DNA from: an uncultured bacterium
GTDB taxonomy: Bacteria > Verrucomicrobiota > Lentisphaeria > Victivallales > UBA1829
Direction: 5' to 3'
DNA length: 64,000 nucleotides
NCBI GenBank assembly: GCA_900548385.1
Contig: URKJ01000006.1
Location: 62,001-126,000 of the forward strand
Below, in pieces: positions 9,328 through 18,673 of this stretch (position 1 is its first letter; each line of letters begins with the position of its first letter). Below the pieces are notes generated by a model that saw only the letters and a program-made list of their open reading frames with translations, was not told where the DNA came from and searched no databases. The position numbers and the translations under genes are program-made.

Positions 9328-9624
9328 ATGAGCACAGTAAAAATTCAGCCCCTCGGTGACAGAGTGCTTGTCCAGGCAATCGAAGTCGCAGAACAGGTCA
9401 AAGGCGGGATCCTGATCCCCGATTCCGCAAAAGAGAAACCGCAGGAAGCCAAAGTCGTGGCTCTCGGAACCGGTAAACTCGACGACAAGGGCAACAAGAT
9501 CCCGTTCGACGTCAAGGTCGGCGATATCGTCCTCACCAGCAAATACGGCGGAACGGAAGTCAAATACGACGATCAGGATTACAAGATCCTCAGCTCCAGC
9601 GACATCCTCGCAGTGATCGGCTGA
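9328..9624 (+). CDS. groES: co-chaperonin GroES
   Basis: 98 residues, the usual length. It begins STVKIQPLGDRVLVQAIE, contains the mobile-loop region KGGILIPDSAKEKPQ and ends in SDILAVIG, all standard for Hsp10. It caps the GroEL chamber as a heptamer. A GGAG ribosome site lies just before the ATG. groEL follows after 36 bases. Confidence 0.97.
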   Translation: MSTVKIQPLGDRVLVQAIEVAEQVKGGILIPDSAKEKPQEAKVVALGTGKLDDKGNKIPFDVKVGDIVLTSKYGGTEVKYDDQDYKILSSSDILAVIG

Positions 9625-9660
9625 TTTCCAACAACATTTACTCACAGGAGATAATCTATT

Positions 9661-11313
9661 ATGGCAGCAAAACAGCTTTTGTTCAATGACGAAGCACGTC
9701 GTCAGCTTCTTTCCGGCGTCGAGCAGCTCAGCGCCGCAGTCAAAGCAACCCTCGGTCCGAAAGGCCGCAACGTCGTTCTCGACAAGAAATTCGGTTCCCC
9801 GACCATCACCAAGGACGGTGTCAGTGTCGCCAAGGAAATCGAACTCCAGAATCCCTATCAGAACATGGGCGCTCAGATGGTCCGCGAAGTCGCCAGCAAG
9901 ACCAGCGACATCGCCGGTGACGGAACCACCACCGCAACCGTTCTTGCCGAAGCCATCTTCAAGCAGGGCCTCAAGAACGTGACCGCGGGTGCAAACCCGA
10001 TGTCCCTCAAACGCGGTATCGACCAGGCGGTCACCGCTATCGTCGCCGAACTCGACAAGATCAAAAAAGACGTCTCCGACAGCGAACAGGTCGCGCAGGT
10101 CGCCACCATTTCCGCCAACGGCGACGCCGAAATCGGCAAGATCATCGCCGATGCGATGGATAAAGTCGGCAAAGACGGCACCATCACCGTTGAAGAAGCC
10201 AAAACCATCGAAACGACCCTCGACGTTGTCGAAGGCATGCAGTTCGACAAAGGCTATCTCTCCCCGTACTTCGTCTCCAACGCCGAAGCCATGGAGTGCC
10301 AGCTCGAAGACGCTTACATCCTGATCTATGAAAAGAAGATCAGCAATCTCAACGACATGCTCCCGGTCCTCCAGTCCGTGGCAAAGACCCAGAAACCGCT
10401 GCTGATCATCGCGGAAGACGTCGAAGGCGAAGCTCTCGCAACCCTCGTCATCAACAAAATGCGCGGCATTCTCAACGTCTGCGCCGTCAAGGCTCCCGGA
10501 TTCGGCGACCGCAGAAAAGCCATGCTCCAGGACATCGCGATCCTCACGGGCGGAACCTGCATCTCCGAAGACCTCGGCATCAAACTTGATTCCGTCAAGC
10601 TCGAACAGCTCGGCCGTGCAAAACGCGTCACGGTTGACAAGGAAAACACCACGATCGTCGAAGGAGCGGGCGAAACCTCCGCGATCCTCGGACGCGTCAA
10701 TCAGATCCGCAAGCAGATCGAAGAGACCACCAGCGATTACGATCGTGAAAAACTTCAGGAACGCCTCGCCAAGCTCGCGGGCGGCGTAGCCGTCATCAAC
10801 GTCGGCGCGGCGACCGAAACCGAAATGAAAGAGAAAAAAGCACGCGTTGAAGACGCCCTGCACGCGACCAGAGCCGCAGTTGACGAAGGTATCGTCCCCG
10901 GTGGCGGTGTCGCTCTGCTCCGCGCTTCCTGTGCCGCCAGAGCTCTCAAGCTCAAAGACGACGAAGCGGTCGGTGTCGACATCATCCTCCGCGCGATCGA
11001 AGAGCCCCTCCGTACCCTCGCCTCCAACGGCGGATACGAAGGCAGCGTGATCGTCAAGGAAGTCCTCGCCGGCAAGAACAACGACGGCTTCAACATCGCA
11101 ACCGGCGAATACGTCGATATGCTCAAAGCCGGTATCATCGACCCGAAGAAGGTGACCCGCTCCGCTCTCCAGAACGCGGCTTCCATCTCCGGACTTCTCC
11201 TCACCACCGAGTGCCTCATCACCGATGCGCCGGAAGAGAAGAAGGCTCCCGCAATGCCGGAAGGCGGAATGGGAGGCATGGGTGGAATGGGCGGCATGGG
11301 CGGCATGATGTAA
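9661..11313 (+). CDS. groL: chaperonin GroEL
   Basis: 550 residues, full length. It starts AAKQLLFNDEARRQLLSGV, carries the ATP-binding DGTTTATVLAEAI segment and the equatorial GIVPGGGVALLRA segment, and ends in the Met/Gly repeat tail (GGMGGMGGMGGMM) typical of GroEL. It folds proteins inside a double-ring chamber. Cotranscribed with groES (36-base gap, good AGGAGA site) and closed by a terminator. Confidence 0.98.
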   Translation: MAAKQLLFNDEARRQLLSGVEQLSAAVKATLGPKGRNVVLDKKFGSPTITKDGVSVAKEIELQNPYQNMGAQMVREVASKTSDIAGDGTTTATVLAEAIFKQGLKNVTAGANPMSLKRGIDQAVTAIVAELDKIKKDVSDSEQVAQVATISANGDAEIGKIIADAMDKVGKDGTITVEEAKTIETTLDVVEGMQFDKGYLSPYFVSNAEAMECQLEDAYILIYEKKISNLNDMLPVLQSVAKTQKPLLIIAEDVEGEALATLVINKMRGILNVCAVKAPGFGDRRKAMLQDIAILTGGTCISEDLGIKLDSVKLEQLGRAKRVTVDKENTTIVEGAGETSAILGRVNQIRKQIEETTSDYDREKLQERLAKLAGGVAVINVGAATETEMKEKKARVEDALHATRAAVDEGIVPGGGVALLRASCAARALKLKDDEAVGVDIILRAIEEPLRTLASNGGYEGSVIVKEVLAGKNNDGFNIATGEYVDMLKAGIIDPKKVTRSALQNAASISGLLLTTECLITDAPEEKKAPAMPEGGMGGMGGMGGMGGMM

Positions 11314-11355
11314 TTCATCCGCACAGAAAGCACACGCTTTCCATGTGACAAAACC

Positions 11356-11396
11356 CGCCGCATTGGTTCTGCAAAGGATCAATGCGGCGTTTCTTT
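11356..11396 (+). terminator. Rho-independent terminator after groEL
   Basis: Ten-base stem CGCCGCATTG with CAATGCGGCG, 14-base loop, followed by TTTCTTT. It ends just before the ribosome site of the next gene. Confidence 0.75.
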
Positions 11397-11414
11397 ATCC
11401 GGAGGAGGAAATAA

Positions 11415-12524
11415 ATGGAAAAAGCAAATGTCTATTTCACCAATATGCGCGTAAAGGCGTTCGGCGAAAACCTGCTCGGCAAACTCGAAAAACTCATGCG
11501 CAAAGCAGGAATCGAACAGATCGACTTCAAAGACCGTTTTGCCGCAATCAAGATCCATTTCGGTGAATATGGAAATCTTTCATTCCTGCGCCCGAACTTC
11601 GCCCGAACCGTTGCGGAAGAAGTAAAACGGCTCGGAGGAAAACCTTTCCTGACCGACTGCAACACGCTTTATGTCGGCTCCCGCAAACACGCGCTGGAAC
11701 ACATCGAAACAGCCTACCGCAACGGCTTCACGCCTTATTCAACCGGCTGTCACATCATCATCGGCGACGGCCTCAAAGGAACCGATGAAGTTTCCGTTCC
11801 CGTCCCGAACGGGGAATACGTCTGAGAAGCCAAAATCGGCCGCGCCGTGATGGATGCGGACATCTTCATTTCCCTGAACCATTTCAAGGGACATGAAATG
11901 ACCGGTTTCGGCGGTGCGATCAAGAACATCGGCATGGGCTGCGGCTCCCGCGCCGGCAAGATGGAACAGCATTGCGACGGAAAACCGACCGTCAATCAGG
12001 AACTCTGCATCGGCTGCCGCAACTGCGCAAAAATCTGCGCTCACGACGCTCCCGTCTTCCACAATAAAAAAGCGACGATCGACCATGCGAAATGCGTCGG
12101 CTGCGGACGCTGTATCGGCGTCTGCCCGAAAGACGCAATCGAACCATCCTGGGGACAGGCGGAAGGACTCGTCGACAAAAAAATGGCGGAATACGCGCTC
12201 GCCGTCGTCAACGGACGTCCGCACTTTCACATCAGTATCGTCATGGACGTCTCTCCGTTCTGCGACTGCCATCCGGAAAACGATGCGCCGATCGTCCCGA
12301 ACGTCGGCATGTTCGCCTCGTTCGACCCGGTCGCACTGGATCAGGCGTGCGCCGATGCGGTAAACCGTCAGCATCCGGTCAAAGACAGCGTTCTCGGCGA
12401 ATCGGAAGCACACTTCCGCGATCATTTCAAAAATGTTTCGCCTTCCACGAACTGGGAACTCCAGCTGGACCATGCGGAAAAAATCGGCCTCGGCACCCGC
12501 TCCTACAATCTGATCGAAATCTGA
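11415..12524 (+). CDS. DUF362-family iron-sulfur protein interrupted by an in-frame TGA
   Basis: One reading frame runs from MEKANVYFTNMR to the end, broken only by TGA at 11823-11825 (codon 137). The N-terminal half (KIHFGEYGNL, FLTDCNTLYVG) and the part after the TGA (FISLNHFKGHEMTGFGG, KNIGMGCGSRAGK) are both DUF362. Two intact [4Fe-4S] motifs follow, CIGCRNCAKICAH and CVGCGRCIGVCP, so the domain order is DUF362 with an inserted double ferredoxin. The role is probably electron transfer; the exact partner is unknown. The TGA could be a nonsense mutation (for example CGA to TGA), a sequencing error, or a recoded selenocysteine. No ribosome site lies before the second half, so it is not a separate gene. 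Strong GGAGGAGG site at the start. Confidence 0.8.
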
Positions 12525-12540
12525 TCCGTAACAGCCCCGA

Positions 12541-12585
12541 AGCGGACCGTGCCTGCCGTCACAGGACAACGCGGTCCGCTTTTTC
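12541..12585 (+). terminator. terminator of the DUF362 gene
   Basis: AGCGGACCG pairs with CGGTCCGCT, followed by TTTTT. It reaches into the last codons of the convergent AraC-type gene. Confidence 0.65.
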
Positions 12586-13410
12586 TATCCGGCGGAACTC
12601 TTTCGGCGAAACTCCGGTAAATTTGCGGAACGCTTTGGAAAAAGCGAACGCGGAGGAATAACCGGTACGCGCGGCAATTCCGTCCAGTTTCTCACCCGTG
12701 CGCAGAAGCAGTTCCGATGCGTACCGGAAACGAATTTCCGCAACCAGTTCCCCCGGAGAACGTCCGCACTGACTCCGGCAAAGCTGAAACAGCAGCGACT
12801 CCGATATATTCAGCGCACGCGCCAGCATTCCCGCGGTCCAGCGGCGATCCGGAGCTGCCTCCACCAGTTCAACCAGCCGGCGGATCCGTCCGGACCGGAA
12901 CGGACCGCCAAGTTCCCGTCTCAGGCAATCGTTCAGCAGAGCGACGGTATGCCGCATCATCTCCGGTTCCGCGCCTTCGATCCGGCAGCGGAACAACAGA
13001 TTCAGCAGAGCTTCGATCTCCTCCGCATAAACAGACGGAAACACCCCCTGTTCCCAGCCCGGACTCGGCGACAGCAGAAAATGAACATGGCGGAACACTC
13101 CCTTTTTCACCACGCACCGGCGATCCGTGTCGGAACTCATCAACAGAGAGCTTCCCGGTTCCGCGACAAAGCGTTTTCCCGGTATCTCAAACTCAACGGT
13201 CCCTTCCCGGATCAGCCACAGCGTCCAATGACGCGTTTCCGTTCCGCCTGCGCGCAGCATCTCATACGGAGCTCGGATTGCGGCGATCCCGCAGCTGTGG
13301 ATTCCGCTGCCGATGAAGTACGGACGCATCTCCGATCCGGGAAAGAAACGGGAATACAGAAATCCGTCGTGTTTTGTTGTGTTGGATATGATTTTTGCAG
13401 ACTCCGTCAT
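12559..13410 (-). CDS. AraC-family transcriptional regulator
   Basis: 283 residues: an N-terminal cupin-type sensing domain (about 20-150, including the GTVEFEIPGKRFVAEPG strand pair) and two C-terminal helix-turn-helix motifs (about 190-278), ending in the family signature YSSAFAFSKAFRKFTGVSP. It lies back to back with the GH36 gene, so it most likely activates that enzyme in response to a sugar. AGGAGA ribosome site upstream of the ATG. Confidence 0.88.
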   Translation of the reverse strand: MTESAKIISNTTKHDGFLYSRFFPGSEMRPYFIGSGIHSCGIAAIRAPYEMLRAGGTETRHWTLWLIREGTVEFEIPGKRFVAEPGSSLLMSSDTDRRCVVKKGVFRHVHFLLSPSPGWEQGVFPSVYAEEIEALLNLLFRCRIEGAEPEMMRHTVALLNDCLRRELGGPFRSGRIRRLVELVEAAPDRRWTAGMLARALNISESLLFQLCRSQCGRSPGELVAEIRFRYASELLLRTGEKLDGIAARTGYSSAFAFSKAFRKFTGVSPKEFRRIEKADRVVL

Positions 13411-13437
13411 GGCAATTCTCTCCTGATGATCTATACT
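13410..13437 (+). promoter_or_regulatory. weak promoter for the GH36 gene
   Basis: TGGCAA, 16 bases, TATACT, placing the start site about 30 bases before the ATG. The poor -35 fits an activator-dependent promoter. Confidence 0.35.
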
Positions 13438-13476
13438 ATAAGATATGTTTTATTTCTCAAATTACAAGGAAAAATC

Positions 13477-15222
13477 ATGTCTGCTTTTACAGAAAGTACC
13501 TTCGAGATCGTTCCCGTGTCCGGCAATGCGGAAGAGCTGGAATTCGTAATGGAAGAAAGCGGACCGTTCCGCAATTTCCGGATCGTCAGTCACTCTTCAC
13601 GACCGCAGCGCATACGGGAGGCGGTCGTGCTGCGTCTGCCGATGCCGTTCCCGCCCGATACTCCGCTGTATGCGGAGGGATTCAACATGCTCTCGCAATA
13701 CTGGGGAACGATCCGCCAGATCGAAACGACTTCCCTTTCCGACCGCGGCCATTACCGTCTGCCCGTCAAAGAGGGATTTTTCACCTGTTACAATCTGATC
13801 CAGTTCTTCCCGCACGGAGCCCCCGTTCTGCTGGCAGGCTTCACCTCGTGCCGCAGATTCTCCAATGAAATCCGCTTCCATGAACAGACGCTTGAATTCG
13901 TCATCGACTGCGACGGTACGGAGCTTCCGCCGGGCGGATCGCTGGAACTGGAGGAACTCTTCATCACGGAAAACGGCGGACGCGAACAGCAGCTTGCGGA
14001 GTTCGCCGGACGGATCGCGTTTCATCATCCGCCGCTCCGCTGCGCCGGGCAGATCACGGGATGGTGTTCCTGGTACTGTTACGGTCCCGCCGTGACGGAA
14101 CAGGACATCGAACGCAACGGAGCGGCGATGAAACGGAACCTTCCCGGTTTCCGTTTTGTTCAGATCGACGACGGCTATCAGGCGCACATGGGCGACTGGC
14201 TTCTGCCGCATGCGAATTTTCCCAACGGAGTCAAACGGCTGTGTCTCAAAATCAGGGAAATGGGACTCGAACCCGCGATCTGGGTCGCGCCGTTCATCGC
14301 GGAGGCGGATTCGGAACTGTTCCGGAACCATCCGGACTGGTTCGTCATGGATGAAGACGGAGCCCCTCTTCCCTCGAACCGTCACAGTTTCGGCGGCTGG
14401 CGCAAAGGTCCGTGGTACATGCTCGACACCACCCGCCCCGAAGCCTGCGACTATCTCCGCTCGGTCTTCCGCACGATGCGCGAAGAGTGGCAATGCCGCT
14501 ACTTCAAACTCGATGCCAATATGTGGGGCTGTCTTCCCGGTGGAGTCCGCCACAATCCCGCCATGACGCGCGTGGAAGCGTACCGCGCCGGCATGAAGGC
14601 TCTCACCGAAGGAGCGGGCGCGGATTCCGTGATTCTCGGCTGCAACGCGCCCATGTGGCCCTCGCTCGGAACCTGCACCGCCATGCGCACGACCGGAGAT
14701 ATTGCCCGGCGCTGGACCACATTTGAAACGCTTGCACGGGAATGTTTCTCGCGCAACTGGCAGAACAACAGACTCTGGATCAACGATCCGGACTGTCTCG
14801 TGCTGGAAAATCCCGCAGTGGAAATCCCCGGTCCCGACGGCTCCATGATCCGGCAGAACCTCACCGGCGTTTCCGAACAGGAATTCGAGTTTCACCGCGC
14901 CCACATCCTCGCATCGGGCGGAATGATTCTTTCCGGCGACAAACTGACCGAACTGAGCGAGAAGTCGTTCCGCACGATCCGTAAACTGGCGGAACTGTAC
15001 GGAAAAACCGCGGAATTCGATTCAACCGATTTCCGCTGCGGAACGATCCGGCTTCCCGACGGCGTCCTTCTCTGTTGTTTCAACTGGAGCAATACAGGGA
15101 AAGCGTACCGCCTCCTTCCGGAACACGGTACGCTTTCGGATTTCTGGACGGAGGAACCGGTCACGGAACGGCTGCTTATGCTGCCGCCCCGGTCGGCAAG
15201 AGTCATCCGCCTGAGATACTGA
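13477..15222 (+). CDS. GH36-family alpha-galactosidase-like glycosidase
   Basis: 581 residues, no signal peptide, so cytoplasmic. The catalytic barrel shows FRFVQIDDGYQAHMGDW, GLEPAIWVAPF, then YFKLDANMW in which Asp346 should be the nucleophile, and RLWINDPDCLVLE in which Asp437 (or Asp439) is the likely acid/base. The N-terminal beta-sandwich (about 1-190) and the small C-terminal domain are as in GH36. It would remove terminal alpha-linked galactose, although related GH36 members act on other alpha-galactosides. I chose the ATG at 13477 because the upstream part of the open frame is the antisense of the regulator. It ends 6 bases from a convergent gene. Confidence 0.87.
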   Translation: MSAFTESTFEIVPVSGNAEELEFVMEESGPFRNFRIVSHSSRPQRIREAVVLRLPMPFPPDTPLYAEGFNMLSQYWGTIRQIETTSLSDRGHYRLPVKEGFFTCYNLIQFFPHGAPVLLAGFTSCRRFSNEIRFHEQTLEFVIDCDGTELPPGGSLELEELFITENGGREQQLAEFAGRIAFHHPPLRCAGQITGWCSWYCYGPAVTEQDIERNGAAMKRNLPGFRFVQIDDGYQAHMGDWLLPHANFPNGVKRLCLKIREMGLEPAIWVAPFIAEADSELFRNHPDWFVMDEDGAPLPSNRHSFGGWRKGPWYMLDTTRPEACDYLRSVFRTMREEWQCRYFKLDANMWGCLPGGVRHNPAMTRVEAYRAGMKALTEGAGADSVILGCNAPMWPSLGTCTAMRTTGDIARRWTTFETLARECFSRNWQNNRLWINDPDCLVLENPAVEIPGPDGSMIRQNLTGVSEQEFEFHRAHILASGGMILSGDKLTELSEKSFRTIRKLAELYGKTAEFDSTDFRCGTIRLPDGVLLCCFNWSNTGKAYRLLPEHGTLSDFWTEEPVTERLLMLPPRSARVIRLRY

Positions 15223-15228
15223 ATTTCC

Positions 15229-18200
15229 TCACGGTTCAAAGGTCAGCGAAACGTCATCCAGCAGAACGGTTCCGGTCGTCTGCGGAGCAAGCCCGATGGA
15301 GACGTCAAGGAAATCGGTGTTGTTGCGGAGAAGGACCGGGACCCGCCAGAGCTTCCAGCCTGAGCTTCCCGTCACGTTCCGGCGCAGCACCTGCGCGGTA
15401 TAGTCGTTTCCGGCACGCTTCATTCCGATGCGGATCATCAGACCGCCGCGCCCGTCGTCCTTTCCGTTGAAAGCCTTCACATTCTCCAGCTTCGCACGGA
15501 ACGAGAGGTACGCTTTCGACCATTTTCCCGCAGGGAAACGGACCGTCTGCGAAACGGCTGCCGGAATGGTGCAGGACTTGGAAACGGAAATTTTCATACC
15601 ATTTCCACGAACGCCGTACTGCGGCCCGCACTCATAACTCATGCCGTTCTGAACAGCAGTCCCCCAAATATCGGGCGCTCCGTAAGCGCTCTGTTCAAAA
15701 CCGCCGTTTTTCACGTCCGGCAACTCCCGGATCCGGAAAAGCGGGAAGTGATAACGGTTCTTAAACGAAGAACCGGAAATCCCTTTCAAACGTTCTTTGG
15801 AGCCATCCGCGCGTCCCACACTAACATCAAGCCCGGCAATCTCCCCGAAAGCGGAAAGCGGCAGTTCAAACACGGCGCTCCAGCCGTCCGCCGTCTTCGC
15901 GGTCCGACAGGTGAATCCGCCCTTCGGCTGCGCTTTACCCCTCTTCAATTCTCCGCAGCCGCCCTCCGGAGTCGCATAAAACTGACGCGGATAAACGGCG
16001 TTCAGCTCCATGCGGCGGAACGGTTCCGTATCCGCAAAAAGCTCCACGCAACTGCCCTCATGAAACACCTTTCCGGCTTTCGGCGACGCCTCTTTCACAT
16101 TCACCGTCACTGTAAGCGCCGATCCGTTCCGCCCGATCTCCACGGTTGAACCTTTTTCCATCTCCAGCCGGACGGGGAGTTCATACCCCGGCGTATCGGG
16201 AATCATGACCGCATTGCCGGCGTTACCCTTGAAACCGGGAACGGCAACGGTGTCCCGCACCGGATCGAACCGGAAGCTGAACATCACCGGAGTGCCGCCG
16301 ATCCGCGATTCGATCTCAATCGGCAGTCCCGTCAGATTCTTCCCTTCAAAATACACGGTATCTCCGAAACGGCGTCCATGCAGCCCGACTGAATTCTCCA
16401 ACTTGAATTCCGAATTTTTCAATGCTTTCCGCACTTCGGCGGGGGAACCGGTCAGGTAATACGGCTCGAAACGCAGGCGGTATTCCTTCTCCTTCACGGG
16501 ATTTGCGTAGATGTCATGGACCTGAACAGCGGCTTTCCCCGGAGTCCAGCGGCTGCCGGAAGGCCGCATATCATACAGGAAGCCGAGCGCTTTTTTCCCG
16601 TCGCGGCTCGTGAAGAGCCCGGCGCGCACCCAGCCGGAGACCGGCACTTCCTCCACCCGCTCCATACCGTTCAGCAGGATGGAAAGCGCGTTGGTCGCGG
16701 CAAACACGTCGTTCGGAGCCGCAAGCCCGTTCACGTTCACCTGACGGTAAAACGACGTATAGCTCGGCGCGAGACTCGCTTTGAGTCCGTTCAGCATACT
16801 GTCCAGATACATGCGTGCAATCTCGTTCGCCCCGTACCGTTCCTTGTTCAGATAATAGTCGATCTGTTTGGAATAAGCGGTTTGAAGATAATAATTTTCC
16901 GTATTCCAGAGCGGCTTTTTCACTTTCAGCTGTGCGGAAATGTCGCGGATCACATTGCGGTAGCGGAAATACATGCCGTTCATGTAATCGAGCCCGCAGT
17001 TGTAGGGATGAAACGCCACGCCGTCGAGCCAGTTCACATAATCGGGATTCTCCTGATTGAGCTGCTTGCACCAGCCGACCATGTTCATGCCGAAATCCCC
17101 CGTCACGCCGTTGCCGAGGATAATGGAATCCGGCTGATCCTTCTTGATCCGTTCATAGGTGTATTTGCAGAACCCGATAAACCATTTTGCATGACCGTCC
17201 GGCGGACGGATCAGAAGTCCCGGTTCATTGCTCAGCTCCCAGATCTTCACATCGTTTTTCCAGGTATTGAAGACGAAATCCAGATATTTGCTGTAAACGC
17301 CTTCCATCGGGACCATCAGCACGCCGTCGCGGTTGTCTTTCGTAACCGTGTGCCATTCGGCAAGATATGCAGGGTATCCCTGCGCACCGCGTTTGAGTAC
17401 CTGCCGGATATCGGCTTTTGTCACGAAACTGCCGACCAGACAGAACACCGGTTCGATCTGATATTTCCGGAGCATGACGATCGTATTGCCAATCAAATCC
17501 GCGCGGAAGCGTCCCCGCTCCGGCTCAACCGCGCGCCACTGTCCCCAGACACGCCCGGTTCGGATGCCGATCGACCGCATATCCCGGAATGTTCGCTCGT
17601 ATCCGCCGGCAATCGTCAGGAATACATTGTTCTCAAAATCCGCATCCCGGAACGTAAAATCCGCCGGAACGTTCGTTCCGATTCCCCAGCCGGGCGAAAA
17701 ACGCGGATGATTCACCGACTCATGGATCACGGCAAAATCTCCGCCGATCCGCCGCGCGGTAAACCCGTTCAGCTCCAGAGAGGCGGCAAACGCACCGAAG
17801 ACAGACGGCTTCAAGCTGATTTTTCCCTCGTAAACACCATCCGCCTGACGCTTCAGCGCAATCGGCAGAACGGCGGCGCGCTTCCCGTCATGGAAGAACC
17901 GTACAAACACGTTTCCCGGAACCGTTTCCGCGGAAGAGTCCAGAACCGCGCGGAACGTCATCCCGACTTCTTCTCCGGCGCGATAGGTGGAATCGACTTT
18001 GCTGAACGTGACGGCATACTCATTCTGCGGTTTCGCCGGAGCCCCGACACGGGAAAAACGGAAGTTGTCGATATACAGCGTATTGATCGGCTTTCCGTTG
18101 CTGCGCGGCAGAATCCAGATGCTGTAAAAATTGGTGTATCCGGTGATCTTGAACCGTTTGGAAACATGCTGCCACTCTTTCGAAGGACGGAAAGACATTC

Positions 18201-18630
18201 CCCTCAGCATGGGATAATACTTGTCGCGGGAATAATCCGTATTGGCACGGAAATCAATGGCGAACGGCTGATTCGGCGTATAAGTGCCGTCCTCGTTCGG
18301 CGCGGCTTTGACGTCAAACGAAATCTCCACTTCGCACGCATCGGGGATATAGAAATCCTCAAACGAACAGCGGTAATTCGCAACGCCCTTATAGCCGGGA
18401 ATCACCATGCCGCGACCGCTCTTTCCGTCTTTTACGGTACGCGGATAATAGAGACGTTCCGGATTTTTCCGGAGTGCCTCGCGGTTGACCGTGAAAGTCT
18501 CAAACTTGACGCCGGGAACAGGTCCCTCCAAAACGCCGAGCTCCATTCCGGAATTGTTGTTGATGGTCTCCGCCGTCAGCGCAAATGCGACGGACAGCAG
18601 AAGTGTCGAAACAATCGTTTTTCCATTCAT
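15229..18630 (-). CDS. large secreted clan GH-A glycoside hydrolase with carbohydrate-binding modules
   Basis: 1133 residues with a signal peptide (MNGKTIVSTLLLSVAFALTA). Order: a carbohydrate-binding-like beta-sandwich (about 25-190, ending TLYIDNFRF), a beta-sandwich linker domain, a TIM barrel (about 310-700), a region resembling CBM9 (about 800-960, SCVELFADTEPF) and a C-terminal beta-sandwich (NGGFEQSAYGAP to LLDDVSLTFEP). Glu469 in ELSNEPG is the likely acid/base and Glu578 in LWNTENYYL the likely nucleophile, the clan GH-A arrangement. The substrate is unknown; GH39- or GH5-like families are possible. The ATG at 18630 has an AGGAG site. It is transcribed after the pilin-like gene, 43 bases away. 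Confidence 0.8.
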   Translation of the reverse strand: MNGKTIVSTLLLSVAFALTAETINNNSGMELGVLEGPVPGVKFETFTVNREALRKNPERLYYPRTVKDGKSGRGMVIPGYKGVANYRCSFEDFYIPDACEVEISFDVKAAPNEDGTYTPNQPFAIDFRANTDYSRDKYYPMLRGMSFRPSKEWQHVSKRFKITGYTNFYSIWILPRSNGKPINTLYIDNFRFSRVGAPAKPQNEYAVTFSKVDSTYRAGEEVGMTFRAVLDSSAETVPGNVFVRFFHDGKRAAVLPIALKRQADGVYEGKISLKPSVFGAFAASLELNGFTARRIGGDFAVIHESVNHPRFSPGWGIGTNVPADFTFRDADFENNVFLTIAGGYERTFRDMRSIGIRTGRVWGQWRAVEPERGRFRADLIGNTIVMLRKYQIEPVFCLVGSFVTKADIRQVLKRGAQGYPAYLAEWHTVTKDNRDGVLMVPMEGVYSKYLDFVFNTWKNDVKIWELSNEPGLLIRPPDGHAKWFIGFCKYTYERIKKDQPDSIILGNGVTGDFGMNMVGWCKQLNQENPDYVNWLDGVAFHPYNCGLDYMNGMYFRYRNVIRDISAQLKVKKPLWNTENYYLQTAYSKQIDYYLNKERYGANEIARMYLDSMLNGLKASLAPSYTSFYRQVNVNGLAAPNDVFAATNALSILLNGMERVEEVPVSGWVRAGLFTSRDGKKALGFLYDMRPSGSRWTPGKAAVQVHDIYANPVKEKEYRLRFEPYYLTGSPAEVRKALKNSEFKLENSVGLHGRRFGDTVYFEGKNLTGLPIEIESRIGGTPVMFSFRFDPVRDTVAVPGFKGNAGNAVMIPDTPGYELPVRLEMEKGSTVEIGRNGSALTVTVNVKEASPKAGKVFHEGSCVELFADTEPFRRMELNAVYPRQFYATPEGGCGELKRGKAQPKGGFTCRTAKTADGWSAVFELPLSAFGEIAGLDVSVGRADGSKERLKGISGSSFKNRYHFPLFRIRELPDVKNGGFEQSAYGAPDIWGTAVQNGMSYECGPQYGVRGNGMKISVSKSCTIPAAVSQTVRFPAGKWSKAYLSFRAKLENVKAFNGKDDGRGGLMIRIGMKRAGNDYTAQVLRRNVTGSSGWKLWRVPVLLRNNTDFLDVSIGLAPQTTGTVLLDDVSLTFEP

Positions 18631-18673
18631 ATCGCAAACTCCTTTTCGTATTTTAATTGCCGAAGCAATATGC

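Noticed and set aside
7255..11382. 1375-codon minus-strand open frame
   Set aside because: Exact antisense of dnaK, groES and groEL; third-position GC bias removes stops on the other strand, and the sequence has no protein-family features.
11847..12524. Second half of the DUF362 gene as a separate gene
   Set aside because: No ribosome site before the ATG and the conserved domain begins before it; kept as one interrupted gene.
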